A stretch of DNA of 64,000 bases, taken from the NCBI GenBank assembly GCA_005881275.1, contig VBEF01000036.1, positions 42,504 through 106,503 of the forward strand, in the 5' to 3' direction. The translations under genes and the position numbers were made by a program. Under the pieces are notes generated by a model, which saw only the letters and a list, made by a program, of their open reading frames with translations, was not told the DNA's origin and made no database searches. Every line of letters starts with the position of its first letter. Within the stretch, counting starts at the first letter, position 1. The DNA is from Chloroflexota bacterium (lineage in GTDB: Bacteria > Chloroflexota > Dormibacteria > Dormibacterales > Dormibacteraceae). Positions 54,379-62,127 of this stretch are shown in pieces.

Positions 54379-54976
54379 CGCTGCCCGCAACGAACGGCAC
54401 GCCGTCGACGATGAGCTCTCCGCCCGACCCGATGTCGTCGGCGATGCCCTCTGTGATCTGGCCTGAAACCTCGACTCGCACCTTCCGTCCGAGCGTGGCC
54501 GAAAGCTGACGCCAGCGGGCGAGCACCTGGTCCGCCGACGACGCGATCCGCACCCCGATTCGTTCGCTCAAGCGCTCGAACAGGACGTCGCGAGGCTGGT
54601 CGAGCTCTGCGGCGCCGGCGGGCGCCCAGGTCAGGTTGATGCCGACGCCGCAGATCGCTTTTCGAGGCGTCGTCTCGACCAGAATGCCTCCCACCTTGCG
54701 GCCGTCAAGCAGCATGTCGTTGGGCCACTTCAGCCGCACTTCAGACCCGCAAGCCTCCGCGGCGGCGACACCAGCCGCCAGGCTGAGCAGCGGATTCGGC
54801 CGCAGGACGAACGAGACGAGCAGCGCAGTGCCGAATGGCGACTCCCATCGTCGCTCGGAGCGGCCGCGACCGGCGATCTGGTGATCTGCGACAACGATGG
54901 TCCCGATCGCAAGATCCCGAGCGACGTCTTGTGTCGATGTCACTGTGCCCAGACGCAAAACCGGCCCTTGTCCCAC
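54365..54976 (-). CDS. birA: Biotin-[acetyl-CoA-carboxylase] ligase
   Basis: A 203-residue class I ligase without the DNA-binding domain. It attaches biotin to carboxylase BCCP. TVTSTQDVAR, the biotinyl-AMP loop AGRGRSERRWESPFG, LKWPNDMLLDGRKVGGIL and the C-terminal domain (GELIVDGVPFVAGSV) are present. The ORF track begins at 55069; GTG 54976 lies 7 nt after TAGCTT, whereas ATG 55000 would overlap the divergent gene's ATG. Confidence 0.9.
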   Translation of the reverse strand: MGQGPVLRLGTVTSTQDVARDLAIGTIVVADHQIAGRGRSERRWESPFGTALLVSFVLRPNPLLSLAAGVAAAEACGSEVRLKWPNDMLLDGRKVGGILVETTPRKAICGVGINLTWAPAGAAELDQPRDVLFERLSERIGVRIASSADQVLARWRQLSATLGRKVRVEVSGQITEGIADDIGSGGELIVDGVPFVAGSVIHL

Positions 54977-54983
54977 GGCCGGT
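54957..54983 (-). promoter_or_regulatory. Terminator-like hairpin at the 5' end of birA mRNA
   Basis: On the coding strand, ACCGGCC and GGCCGGT form a perfect 7-bp stem with a 10-base loop that begins with the GTG start codon; TTT follows the stem. Formed at the transcript start, it could limit birA expression. The U-run is short, so this is tentative. Confidence 0.3.
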
Positions 54984-54989
54984 AAGCTA
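54983..54989. promoter_or_regulatory. Shared bidirectional -10 box (birA / small membrane protein)
   Basis: TAAGCTA on the plus strand reads TAGCTTA on the minus strand. Minus TAGCTT is 7 nt before birA GTG 54976; plus TAAGCT is 10 nt before ATG 54999. This is the same layout as at 51728. Confidence 0.5.
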
Positions 54990-54998
54990 CGCGAGACC

Positions 54999-55187
54999 AT
55001 GAAGATCCATCGAGCGATCGTGCTCGTGGTGATGATGCTGGTCGCCGTGGGCGCGTTCGTGCTGCTCACCGCGGCTGGTATCGCGAGCTTCGACAGCCAC
55101 AGCCTGATCGCGCTGGTGGTGGTGATCGTGGCCGCCGCGATCGGCGGCGTCGCCTTCAGCTGGAAGCGCTACGGCAGGCGAAGCTGA
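54999..55187 (+). CDS. Small two-helix membrane protein
   Basis: A 62-residue protein consisting of two hydrophobic helices (AIVLVVMMLVAVGAFVLLTAAG and LIALVVVIVAAAIGGVAF) with a basic C-terminus (KRYGRRS). The ATG at 54999 directly follows the promoter box; the ORF track starts at 54897. It ends one base before fgd, so it heads the F420 operon. No family recognised. Confidence 0.65.
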   Translation: MKIHRAIVLVVMMLVAVGAFVLLTAAGIASFDSHSLIALVVVIVAAAIGGVAFSWKRYGRRS

Positions 55188-56192
55188 TTGCCCAAGCTGC
55201 GACTCGGATATAAGGCCTCGGCCGAACAGTTCGGTCCGCGCGAGCTCCTCGACTTCGCCGTGGCCGCCGAGGCGAACGGGTTTGACTCGGTGTTCGTGAG
55301 CGACCATTTTCAACCCTGGCGTCACTCCGACGGGCACGCGCCGTTTGCCTTCGCCTGGCTGGCAGCAGTAGGCGAGCGCACCAGCAAGGTCGCGCTCGGC
55401 ACGTCCGTGGTCACGCCGACCTTTCGTTATCACCCGGCCATCGTCGCGCAGGCCTTTGGCACGCTGGGTTCGCTCCATCCCGAGCGCATGATCCTCGGTG
55501 TCGGCACGGGCGAGCACCTCAACGAAGGCGCCCTCGGCATCCAGTGGCCCGACAACAAGGAGCGTTTCGCCAGGCTGCGCGAGGCGGTGCGGCTGATCCG
55601 CATGCTGTGGACCGACCAGTCTGTGACGTTCGACGGCGATTACTACCACACGCGCAACGCGACGATCTACGACCGCCCTGAGAAGCCCATTCCGATCTAC
55701 ATCGGAGCCGGAGGTCCCCAGGTCGCGAAGTACGCGGGCCGGTCCGGTGACGGCCTCATCTGCACATCGGGCAAAGGAATGGAGCTCTACTCCGAGCAGT
55801 TGCTTCCGTCGTTCAGCGATGGCGCGAAGGAATCAGGGCGAGACGCAACTGAGCTCGACAAGATGATCGAGGTCAAGGTCTCGTACGACACCGATCGCAA
55901 GCGGGCTTTGGAAGACACCAAGATCTGGGCCGCCCTTGCCCTGCCTGCCGACGCGAAGGCGGGCATCGACGATCCACGTGAGATGGAGCGCCTCGCCAAG
56001 TCGGTTGAGGATGTGGCCCATCAACGGTGGCTCGTGTCCAGCGACCCCGACGAGCATGTCGAGCAGCTCCGGCCGTACCTCGAGCTCGGTTTCAACCACC
56101 TGGTGTTTCACGCGCCGGGCGATGGCCAGGCGCGCTTCCTCGACCTCTACGGCAAGCAGATCCTGCCGCGGCTGCGCAAGGAGCGGGCGTGA
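55188..56192 (+). CDS. fgd: F420-dependent glucose-6-phosphate dehydrogenase
   Basis: A 334-residue LLM-fold enzyme that oxidises glucose 6-phosphate and reduces F420. It aligns along its length with mycobacterial [76 protein letters not shown] and [16 protein letters not shown]. It starts at TTG 55188, immediately after the small membrane gene, and overlaps cofC by 4 bases. It provides reduced F420 for enzymes such as the LLM protein at 34.6 kb. Confidence 0.93.
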   Translation: MPKLRLGYKASAEQFGPRELLDFAVAAEANGFDSVFVSDHFQPWRHSDGHAPFAFAWLAAVGERTSKVALGTSVVTPTFRYHPAIVAQAFGTLGSLHPERMILGVGTGEHLNEGALGIQWPDNKERFARLREAVRLIRMLWTDQSVTFDGDYYHTRNATIYDRPEKPIPIYIGAGGPQVAKYAGRSGDGLICTSGKGMELYSEQLLPSFSDGAKESGRDATELDKMIEVKVSYDTDRKRALEDTKIWAALALPADAKAGIDDPREMERLAKSVEDVAHQRWLVSSDPDEHVEQLRPYLELGFNHLVFHAPGDGQARFLDLYGKQILPRLRKERA

Positions 56193-56782
56193 AAACCTGG
56201 GTCGTCGTCCTGATCAAGGACTTCGATTCAGCCAAAGAGCGGCTTCGCCCCGCCTTGGGGAACAAATCTCGGCGCGCCCTGGCGCGACGCAACGCATTGC
56301 TCGCTGTTCGGGCTGCGACCGCGGGCGATCACGTGCTGGTTGTGGCGGGCGGCGAAGAAGTGTCCGAGGTGGCGGCGGCCTGGGGGGCCCAGGTGCTTCT
56401 CGAGCCGGTCGAGGAAGGGCAGAACGTGGCCGCGAAACGCGGCCTCAAACGTGCGGTGGAGTCGGGCGCAGACGCTGTGCTGCTGCTTTCAAGCGACCTG
56501 CCGCTAATCACCCACGATGCTGTTCGCGATCTCCTGCGGATGGCCGGAAAGCAGTTGCCGCCCGTCGTCGTCGCCGTACCGGCCATCGGCCGGGGCGGTA
56601 CAAACGCGCTTTATCTCCGCCCGCCTGATGCAATCGGTCTGCACTTCGGCGACGACTCGCTGGTGAAATTCCGCGAGGACGCCGAGGCAAAGGGAGTCGA
56701 GTTCGTCATCCATCACTCAGACGCCATGGCGCTGGACCTCGACGAGCCTTCCGACCTGGAACGACTCAGCCGCGCGGTGTGA
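56189..56782 (+). CDS. cofC: 2-phospho-L-lactate (phosphoenolpyruvate) guanylyltransferase
   Basis: A 197-residue nucleotidyltransferase activating the C3 moiety of F420 with [23 protein letters not shown] (nucleotide loop), [19 protein letters not shown] and [16 protein letters not shown] plus [10 protein letters not shown] match CofC/FbiD. The ORF track starts at 56027; GTG 56189 overlaps the fgd TGA (GTGA). It overlaps cofE by 4 bases. Confidence 0.93.
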   Translation: MKTWVVVLIKDFDSAKERLRPALGNKSRRALARRNALLAVRAATAGDHVLVVAGGEEVSEVAAAWGAQVLLEPVEEGQNVAAKRGLKRAVESGADAVLLLSSDLPLITHDAVRDLLRMAGKQLPPVVVAVPAIGRGGTNALYLRPPDAIGLHFGDDSLVKFREDAEAKGVEFVIHHSDAMALDLDEPSDLERLSRAV

Positions 56783-57516
56783 GGCGGCTCGAGCTGATCG
56801 GTGTCGAGGGCCTGCCCGAGGTTAGGCCCGGCGACGACCTGGGCCAGTTGATAGCCGCGCGCGCCGAGCTCGAAACAGGCGATGTCCTGGTCGTTGCGCA
56901 GAAGGTCGTTTCGAAGGCCGAAGGCAGGCTCATCGATCTCAACGATGTGACTGCGGGCACGGAGGCGGTGCGAATCGCCGGCCGCCTCATCGCCAAACCG
57001 GATCCCCGGATGGTGCAGGTCGTGCTCAACGAGAGCGTCCGGGTGCTTCGCTCGGAACGGGTGCTGATCACCGAGACGCGACACGGTTACGTCTGCGCCA
57101 ACGCCGGGGTCGACCACTCGAACGCCGGCGGCCGGGATACCCTCACCCTGCTGCCTGTCGACCCTGACGCCAGCGCCGAGCGCCTGAGGGCTCGGCTGGG
57201 TCAACTGACGGGCGCGGAGGTCGGCATCATCATCTCGGACACCTTTGGCAGACCCTGGAGGCTCGGCATCGTAAACGTGGCCCTCGGCGTGGCGGGTCTT
57301 CCGGCGATGCTCGATCTTCGCGGCACCCTCGATGACGACGGCAGTCCGCTCCACGCGACGGTGCTCGCGGTCGCGGACGAGCTCGCCGCGGGCGCCGGCC
57401 TTGCGATGGGGAAGACTGACCGCACGCCGGTCGTGCTGGCTCGCGGCCTACGGCTCGAGGGACACGGCACCGGACGCGAGCTGATCCGCCCCCCGGCGGA
57501 GGATCTGTTCCGCTGA
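56779..57516 (+). CDS. cofE: Coenzyme F420-0:L-glutamate ligase
   Basis: A 245-residue enzyme adding glutamates to F420-0. GVEGLPEVRPGDDLGQLIAAR, VLVVAQKVVSKAEGR, CANAGVDHSNAGG and IISDTFGRPWRLGIVNVALGVAG are family motifs. It corresponds to the N-terminal domain of mycobacterial FbiB; the FMN-dependent dehydro-F420 reductase domain is absent, so that activity would need another gene. It starts at GTG 56779 and overlaps cofD by 4 bases. Confidence 0.95.
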   Translation: MRRLELIGVEGLPEVRPGDDLGQLIAARAELETGDVLVVAQKVVSKAEGRLIDLNDVTAGTEAVRIAGRLIAKPDPRMVQVVLNESVRVLRSERVLITETRHGYVCANAGVDHSNAGGRDTLTLLPVDPDASAERLRARLGQLTGAEVGIIISDTFGRPWRLGIVNVALGVAGLPAMLDLRGTLDDDGSPLHATVLAVADELAAGAGLAMGKTDRTPVVLARGLRLEGHGTGRELIRPPAEDLFR

Positions 57517-58424
57517 AGATCGTCGTCCTGGCGGGAGGCACAGGCGGCGCTGCGCTCGCCGCTGGCATCCAGGCCGTCGCGCCAGAACACGAGCTCACCG
57601 TCATCGCGAACACCGCTGACGACGATGAGTTCTGGGGCTTGCTCGTCTGTCCCGATGTGGACGCCGTCATCTACCGGCTCGCGGGGATCTTCAACGACAA
57701 GGCGGGCTATGGGATCAAGGAGGACACCTTCGCGGTTCTCGAAAGCCTCGCGAAAGCAGGCGAGGACACCTGGTTTCGGATCGGTGACCGGGACTTTGCA
57801 ACGCACTTGCTGCGCAGCGATCTGTTACGCACAGGGGCGACCCTGACCGAAGCGTCGCTTCAGCTGCGCCGGCGGTTCGGCGTCAATGCGTTAGTCCTTC
57901 CCATGACTGATGACTCCGTGCGGACGCGCTTCGTGACAGACCGAGGTGAGCTTTCGTTCCAGGAGTACTTCGTGCGTGAGCGCTTGCAGCCGAAACTTAG
58001 CGGCATCGTTTTCGCGGGCGGCAAGTCGGCGAGGCCGACAGTCGAAGTTGTGTCCGCGCTGAGAAGCGCCGATCTCGTGATCATCGGGCCCTCCAACCCG
58101 CTGATTTCGATTGCTCCGGTCCTCCAGCTCGTCGGCGATCTGCTGCGGCGCGAGCGCACGGTCGCGGTCACGCCGATCATCGGCGGGCTCGCTTTGAAGG
58201 GACCGACCGTTGAGATGATGCGGGCGCTAGGCCATCGACCGGATGCCGTCGAGGTGGCGCGTATGTACAAGGACGTGGCCGCCACCTTCGTGCTGGACGA
58301 ACGCGACAGCAACCTTTCCGGTCCGATAGAAGAGCTGGGGTATCGCACCATCGTCTGCGACACCGTCATGCGCGATGGCGGCCGCGAGTTAGCCGATTCT
58401 GTGCTGCGGCTAAGTCACGTGTGA
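57513..58424 (+). CDS. cofD: 2-phospho-L-lactate transferase, CTG start
   Basis: A 303-residue enzyme joining the activated C3 unit to the deazaflavin Fo. KIVVLAGGTGGAALAAGIQ, TVIANTADDDEFWGLLVCPD, AGIFNDKAGYGI and IGPSNPLISIAPVL are CofD/FbiA signatures. The ORF track begins at 57639 and lacks the nucleotide loop. The only start that restores the family N-terminus is CTG 57513, which overlaps the cofE TGA as CTGA, like the ATGA/GTGA junctions of neighbouring genes. It overlaps the next convergent gene by 15 bases. Confidence 0.93.
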   Translation: MKIVVLAGGTGGAALAAGIQAVAPEHELTVIANTADDDEFWGLLVCPDVDAVIYRLAGIFNDKAGYGIKEDTFAVLESLAKAGEDTWFRIGDRDFATHLLRSDLLRTGATLTEASLQLRRRFGVNALVLPMTDDSVRTRFVTDRGELSFQEYFVRERLQPKLSGIVFAGGKSARPTVEVVSALRSADLVIIGPSNPLISIAPVLQLVGDLLRRERTVAVTPIIGGLALKGPTVEMMRALGHRPDAVEVARMYKDVAATFVLDERDSNLSGPIEELGYRTIVCDTVMRDGGRELADSVLRLSHV

Positions 58425-59222
58425 GTTCGCGACCATGACGAGGACCCCGATGAGCACCATCACCAGGCCCACAACGAGGATGGCATATTGAGCGACCGCC
58501 ATCAACGTTCCGCTTGATCGCTTGGCCGTAGGCTCTTCGGCGTCCAGCACGGGCGAATCGCCAGAGGCGAGCTGCCACGACGAGGCTGGCGCGCTCCTGT
58601 CTTTCTTCTTCGACTCAGGCTCCGCGGCTGCCGAATCCTTGCTTGTGCTGACGACTGACCAGGCGCCGGCCGATGTGGCAGACGCGACGGGTGCGACAGG
58701 CTCCATGGGCATAGGTTCAGCCGGTCGCGGCGCCGGCGTCCACGCCGGCTCGCTCGGGGACGGCATGGGCGTGGGCTCAGGCGCGGGACGGAAGGGTTCG
58801 GCCGGCGCGGGGGTGTACGGCTCAGGCGCGGCGGCGGGCGGAAAGTCGAAGCTGCTCGGCGCCGGGGCGGGAATGCTCGGCTGCTCCCACGGCGGCGCGA
58901 CTGGAGCCTCCGGCGGTTTCATCGACGGAGGCGGAGCCGGTCGGGCCGGCGACGGCTCGTAGGCCGGGGCCTGGTAGGTGGCGGCCTGCTGGACCTGTGT
59001 CGGCGCGAACTGGGATTCGGCCGCAGGAGCCGGCTCGGCAGGCTTCTCGGCGTGGCCGTGCGGCGCCATCGTGCGCTGCCTCGCGGCTCGAACCTTGTGC
59101 TCGATCTGAGAACGCCTCGCCGAATACATGGAGCGCTTGTCGACAGACTTGCGCCGCAGCACAAAAAAGACGGCCACGATCCCGATGACTGCCACCAGCG
59201 GACCGGCCAGGAGGTAGGCCAT
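58410..59222 (-). CDS. Membrane protein with long Pro/Ala-rich linker
   Basis: A 270-residue protein. One hydrophobic helix lies at each end (YLLAGPLVAVIGIVAVFFVL and VAQYAILVVGLVMVLIGVLV). About 190 residues between them are Pro/Ala/Glu-rich and probably disordered, after a basic stretch (RRKSVDKRSMYSARRSQIEH). The ATG at 59222 is about 8 nt after GATAAT. No family recognised; a scaffold or envelope role is only a guess. Confidence 0.7.
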   Translation of the reverse strand: MAYLLAGPLVAVIGIVAVFFVLRRKSVDKRSMYSARRSQIEHKVRAARQRTMAPHGHAEKPAEPAPAAESQFAPTQVQQAATYQAPAYEPSPARPAPPPSMKPPEAPVAPPWEQPSIPAPAPSSFDFPPAAAPEPYTPAPAEPFRPAPEPTPMPSPSEPAWTPAPRPAEPMPMEPVAPVASATSAGAWSVVSTSKDSAAAEPESKKKDRSAPASSWQLASGDSPVLDAEEPTAKRSSGTLMAVAQYAILVVGLVMVLIGVLVMVANSHVT

Positions 59223-59311
59223 AGGCGCCGATTATCGGGGATCGGCACCGTGTCTGATCCCCCGAGAGCGATGCAGATGGGAGGGCTCGGAAGCGGACGC
59301 TGATCATGTGT

Positions 59312-59317
59312 GACAAT
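59312..59317 (+). promoter_or_regulatory. Candidate -10 box of the YqeY gene
   Basis: GACAAT lies 7 nt before GTG 59325. It is a weaker match to TANNNT but has the standard leaderless spacing and favours GTG 59325 over the ORF-track start at 59310. Confidence 0.35.
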
Positions 59318-59324
59318 CGCGACA

Positions 59325-59777
59325 GTGGCCCTTTACGACCGCGTTCAGTCGGAAATGGTGGACGCGCGCATGCGCCGTGACGACGTTGCGCTGGACACTC
59401 TGGCCCTCCTCAAGAGCGAGCTCGTACGCGCGAGCAAGGAAGGGGGCAGCGCCGGAAAAATCGACGACGACCTCGTGACCCGCGTCGCACGCAAAGAGGT
59501 CAAGCGACGCGAGGAGGCGATCGACGTCTACCGCAAGGCCGGCCGCGAAGAATCGGCCAGGCGCGAGGAAGCCGAGATGTCGGTGTTGCGAGGCTTCCTG
59601 CCGGCGGCCATGAGCGACCAGGAGCTCGAGGCCGAGGTCCGAGCCGCGATCGCCGAGGTCAAGCCTGATGGTCCGAAAGGATTCGGCCTCGTCATGAAGG
59701 CGGCGACCGCTCGCCTTGCCGGCCGCGCGGACGGAAATCAAGTCGCTGCCGTAGCGCGCAGGCTGCTTGGCTCCTAA
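59325..59777 (+). CDS. GatB/YqeY domain-containing protein
   Basis: A 150-residue YqeY-like helical protein, related to the tail domain of GatB. LYDRVQSEMVDARMRRDDVALDTLALLKSEL, KRREEAIDVYRKAGREESARREEAE, FLPAAMSDQELEAEV and the final GRADGNQVAAVARRLL match the family. A role linked to tRNA amidation or translation is presumed. The 3' end overlaps nth by 11 bases if nth starts at TTG. Confidence 0.93.
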   Translation: MALYDRVQSEMVDARMRRDDVALDTLALLKSELVRASKEGGSAGKIDDDLVTRVARKEVKRREEAIDVYRKAGREESARREEAEMSVLRGFLPAAMSDQELEAEVRAAIAEVKPDGPKGFGLVMKAATARLAGRADGNQVAAVARRLLGS

Positions 59778-60525
59778 ACCCAAGAAATCCTGGATGGTGC
59801 CGTCGCCCCCGCGCGGCGCCAGGACGCGAGCGCGGCTGACGGTGGAGAGGTTGCGCGATCTCTATCCTGCCGTCACGGAGCTGCGACATGAGAATCCGTT
59901 CGAGCTACTGATCGCAACGATCCTTTCGGCCCAGACGACGGATCGTTCGGTGAACCTGGTCACTCCCGAGCTGTTTCGCCGCTATCCGACCGCAGCGGAC
60001 CTTGCAGCGGCCGACCCGGCCGCCGTCGAAACGCTGATCAAGCCGACCGGATTCTTTCGCGCCAAGACCAAGCGCATCATCGCCGCCAGCCGGAAGCTGG
60101 TCGAAATGTTCGGCGGCGTGGTGCCGTCCAACATCGACGACCTGACCAAGATCCCCGGCATCGGCCGCAAGACGGCCAACGTCATTCTCGGGGCCGGTTT
60201 CGGGGTGCCGGGTTTTGCGGTTGACACGCACGTCATTAGGCTAAGCAACAGGCTCGGTCTGGTCCGGACCAAAGACCCGGTGAAAATCGAGTACCAGGTC
60301 TGTTCGATGGTGCCGCCGGAGGAATGGACCGGGTTGTCGTTGCGCCTGATCCTGCACGGGCGCCGTGTCTGCATCGCGCGCCGGCCGCGGTGCGAAGAGT
60401 GCGTGCTCAACGATTTCTGTCCCTCTTCGACTGTCCGGCCCAAGCCCCGCCGCACCCGGGCCACGGTTGCTGTCGCGGGCCCACCCTCCTCCCGGCCGGT
60501 GCCCACCCCCAACCGGCCAGCCTGA
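59767..60525 (+). CDS. nth: Endonuclease III
   Basis: A 252-residue DNA glycosylase/AP lyase for oxidised pyrimidines. The HhH motif is LTKIPGIGRKTANVIL, the catalytic Lys is in the preceding helix-hairpin region and the Asp in FAVDTHVIRLSNRLGL; the 4Fe-4S loop is C-x6-C-x2-C-x5-C in CIARRPRCEECVLNDFC. The start is uncertain: TTG 59767 (used here) or ATG 59794, both before the conserved region. A Pro/Arg-rich tail follows the cluster. The next gene has an SOS-box-like promoter. Confidence 0.94.
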   Translation: MAPKPKKSWMVPSPPRGARTRARLTVERLRDLYPAVTELRHENPFELLIATILSAQTTDRSVNLVTPELFRRYPTAADLAAADPAAVETLIKPTGFFRAKTKRIIAASRKLVEMFGGVVPSNIDDLTKIPGIGRKTANVILGAGFGVPGFAVDTHVIRLSNRLGLVRTKDPVKIEYQVCSMVPPEEWTGLSLRLILHGRRVCIARRPRCEECVLNDFCPSSTVRPKPRRTRATVAVAGPPSSRPVPTPNRPA

Positions 60526-60579
60526 CCGGCATCAAACCGCAAGACGACGCCGTCCGCAAGCCCGGCTGTTAAGGCCTCG

Positions 60580-60593
60580 CGAACATTTGTTCT
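60580..60593. promoter_or_regulatory. LexA (SOS) box-like palindrome
   Basis: CGAACATTTGTTCT contains GAAC-N4-GTTC, matching the CGAAC-N4-GTTCG core recognised by Gram-positive/actinobacterial LexA in 13 of 14 positions by core scoring (only the last base differs). It abuts the -10 box at 60593, so bound LexA would exclude RNA polymerase. Confidence 0.6.
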
Positions 60594-60598
60594 ATCAT
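60593..60598 (+). promoter_or_regulatory. -10 box of the radical SAM gene
   Basis: TATCAT lies 6 nt before GTG 60605, with no Shine-Dalgarno, and shares its first T with the LexA-like box, implying a repressible leaderless promoter. Confidence 0.55.
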
Positions 60599-60604
60599 GT
60601 TCAG

Positions 60605-61525
60605 GTGGCCGCGCCTGAGCCCAGGCTCGTCGACGTCGACTACCTCGAGGTCGAGTGCAAGTCAGCGCTCAACCCCGTAAAGAACATGGGCTTCGCCTGG
60701 TCGCTCAACCCGTATACCGGCTGCGAGCACCGCTGCGCCTTCTGTTACGTCCGGGCGTTTGAGCTTCGCGCTGATCGTCCATCTGACAGTCGCTACGGAC
60801 GGACGGTCCGGATCAAAACCAACATCGCGGCCGTCCTGCGGAGCGAGCTGTCGCGTCGCTCCTGGCGCAAAGAGACGGTGGTGATCGGCGCGGCGACAGA
60901 CCCCTACCAACCAGCCGAAGGCCGGTACCGGCTCACGCGCCAGTGCCTGGAGACTTTCCGCGATTTTTCGAACCCGGCGGCGATGATCACCCGCGGCCCG
61001 ATGATCGTGCGCGACATCGATGTCTTGGCGGGTCTCGCGCGGCGGGCGAAGCTCCACATCACCTTCAGCATCCCGACCATCGACGACGACGTCTGGCGCA
61101 AGACGGAGCCTGGCACAGCTCACCCGCGACAGCGATTGCGCGCGATAGAAAAACTCGTCGCGGCAGGGATCGACGTCGGAGTTGGGATGGCGCCCATCCT
61201 GCCCGGGCTCACCGACCGGCCGGAACAGCTCGAAGCAGTCGTCAAGGCCGCCCGGGCGGCCGGCGCCACGGGATTGTGGGCCGGAATGCTCCACCTGAAA
61301 GACGGGACGCGCCAACACTTCATGTCCGTCCTTGCCCACCACTGGCCCGAGCTCGTGCCGCGCTACGAACGGGCCTACCGGGACCGAGCCTACCTTCCGC
61401 CATCGTTTGGAGACACGACGATGCAGACCGTCTCGAAGCTGCGCTCGCAGCATGGGGTGTCAGATCGGCGTCGCGTCATCCTCAAACCGCCTCCAGAGCC
61501 CGAGCAGCTCACCCTCCTGAACTAG
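60605..61525 (+). CDS. Rv2578c/SPL-like radical SAM protein
   Basis: A 306-residue radical SAM enzyme. The cluster motif is CEHRCAFCYVRAF (C-x3-C-x2-C), with NPYTGCEHRC before it; GAATDPYQPAEGRYRLTRQCL and TFSIPTIDDDVWRKTEP are conserved. This group is close to spore-photoproduct-lyase-like proteins; I recall Rv2578c as part of the mycobacterial DNA-damage response. The ORF track starts at 60365; GTG 60605 is set by the -10. SOS-type control and adjacency to nth suggest a DNA-repair role (inference). Confidence 0.85.
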   Translation: MAAPEPRLVDVDYLEVECKSALNPVKNMGFAWSLNPYTGCEHRCAFCYVRAFELRADRPSDSRYGRTVRIKTNIAAVLRSELSRRSWRKETVVIGAATDPYQPAEGRYRLTRQCLETFRDFSNPAAMITRGPMIVRDIDVLAGLARRAKLHITFSIPTIDDDVWRKTEPGTAHPRQRLRAIEKLVAAGIDVGVGMAPILPGLTDRPEQLEAVVKAARAAGATGLWAGMLHLKDGTRQHFMSVLAHHWPELVPRYERAYRDRAYLPPSFGDTTMQTVSKLRSQHGVSDRRRVILKPPPEPEQLTLLN

Positions 61526-61528
61526 CAT
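61523..61528 (+). promoter_or_regulatory. -10 box of the 61536 gene
   Basis: TAGCAT lies 7 nt before ATG 61536 and overlaps the stop codon of the radical SAM gene; leaderless layout. Confidence 0.5.
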
Positions 61529-61535
61529 TCAACGA

Positions 61536-61832
61536 ATGCGCAGTCCAATCGATGTTCTGGCCGGCCGGATAGGCGGCTTCAAGACGATGGAGATCGCCCG
61601 CCGTACCGTGCCCTGCCTCAAGCATGTGATCGAGAAAGACGGTGAGCAGCTGAGCCTCTGCATCCTGGTCGACTCGGGCAAGCTCTACCGCTTTCCGTTT
61701 GAGACCGTGAAAGGAATGACGAGCCTGGAGATCAAGGCGCGCTTCCTCCGCGGCGAGATGGAGCATCTCCGGCTCCGCGAGTTTCAACCCGGTTTTTGCC
61801 GGTATGTCGAAAGAGCAGACCAAGCCGTCTGA
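61536..61832 (+). CDS. Small conserved-looking protein of unknown function
   Basis: A 98-residue soluble protein (RSPIDVLAGRIGGFKTMEIA, then LCILVDSGKLYRFPFETVKG and EIKARFLRGEMEHLRLREFQ). No membrane segment or recognised motif is visible; three cysteines (TVPCLKH, LSLCILV, PGFCRYV) are spaced too far apart for a zinc ribbon. It overlaps the coiled-coil gene by 29 bases. The leaderless promoter and codon pattern support it as real. Confidence 0.65.
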   Translation: MRSPIDVLAGRIGGFKTMEIARRTVPCLKHVIEKDGEQLSLCILVDSGKLYRFPFETVKGMTSLEIKARFLRGEMEHLRLREFQPGFCRYVERADQAV

Positions 61833-62088
61833 ATCGCTCGTCCAGGACCTGCTCGCCGAGCGGCGCGAGCTGAAAGTCGCCGTCGAGAGACTCAAGCTCG
61901 AGTTGGCTGACGCCGGAGCGAACGCGGGCGGGCCCGATCCACGGCTCCGGGAGCGGCAAGAAGAGATCGAACGCCTTCGCTACCAGCTGGCGTCGGCCCG
62001 CGCCGAGGTCACGCGACTGCAGGAAGAGCGTGATGAGCTCCGGGCGGGCATCCAGCGCGCCCTCGCGCAGCTCAGCTCGGAGGCGTAA
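61804..62088 (+). CDS. Small coiled-coil protein
   Basis: A 94-residue, highly charged helical protein with heptad-like leucines (LLAERRELKVAVERLKLEL and EIERLRYQLASARAEVTRLQ). It is predicted to be a coiled coil and probably oligomerises. It resembles division- or chaperone-associated coiled coils only in general character; function unknown. It overlaps the preceding small gene. Confidence 0.65.
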   Translation: MSKEQTKPSESLVQDLLAERRELKVAVERLKLELADAGANAGGPDPRLRERQEEIERLRYQLASARAEVTRLQEERDELRAGIQRALAQLSSEA

Positions 62089-62117
62089 AAAAGGGCCCCG
62101 CCGCGAGGGCGGGGCCG
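62087..62117 (-). terminator. Rho-independent terminator of the DUF4870 gene
   Basis: On the minus strand GGCCCCGCCC-tcgc-GGCGGGGCC forms a strong hairpin followed by TTTTTT. It lies just after the DUF4870 stop (62128) and is the clearest intrinsic terminator in the window. Confidence 0.8.
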
Positions 62118-62127
62118 CCGAGGTCAG

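Noticed and set aside
58522-58962. 146-aa Gly/Ser/Ala-rich plus-strand ORF
   Set aside because: It is the antisense of the Pro-rich linker of the 58410-59222 gene; repetitive composition explains it.
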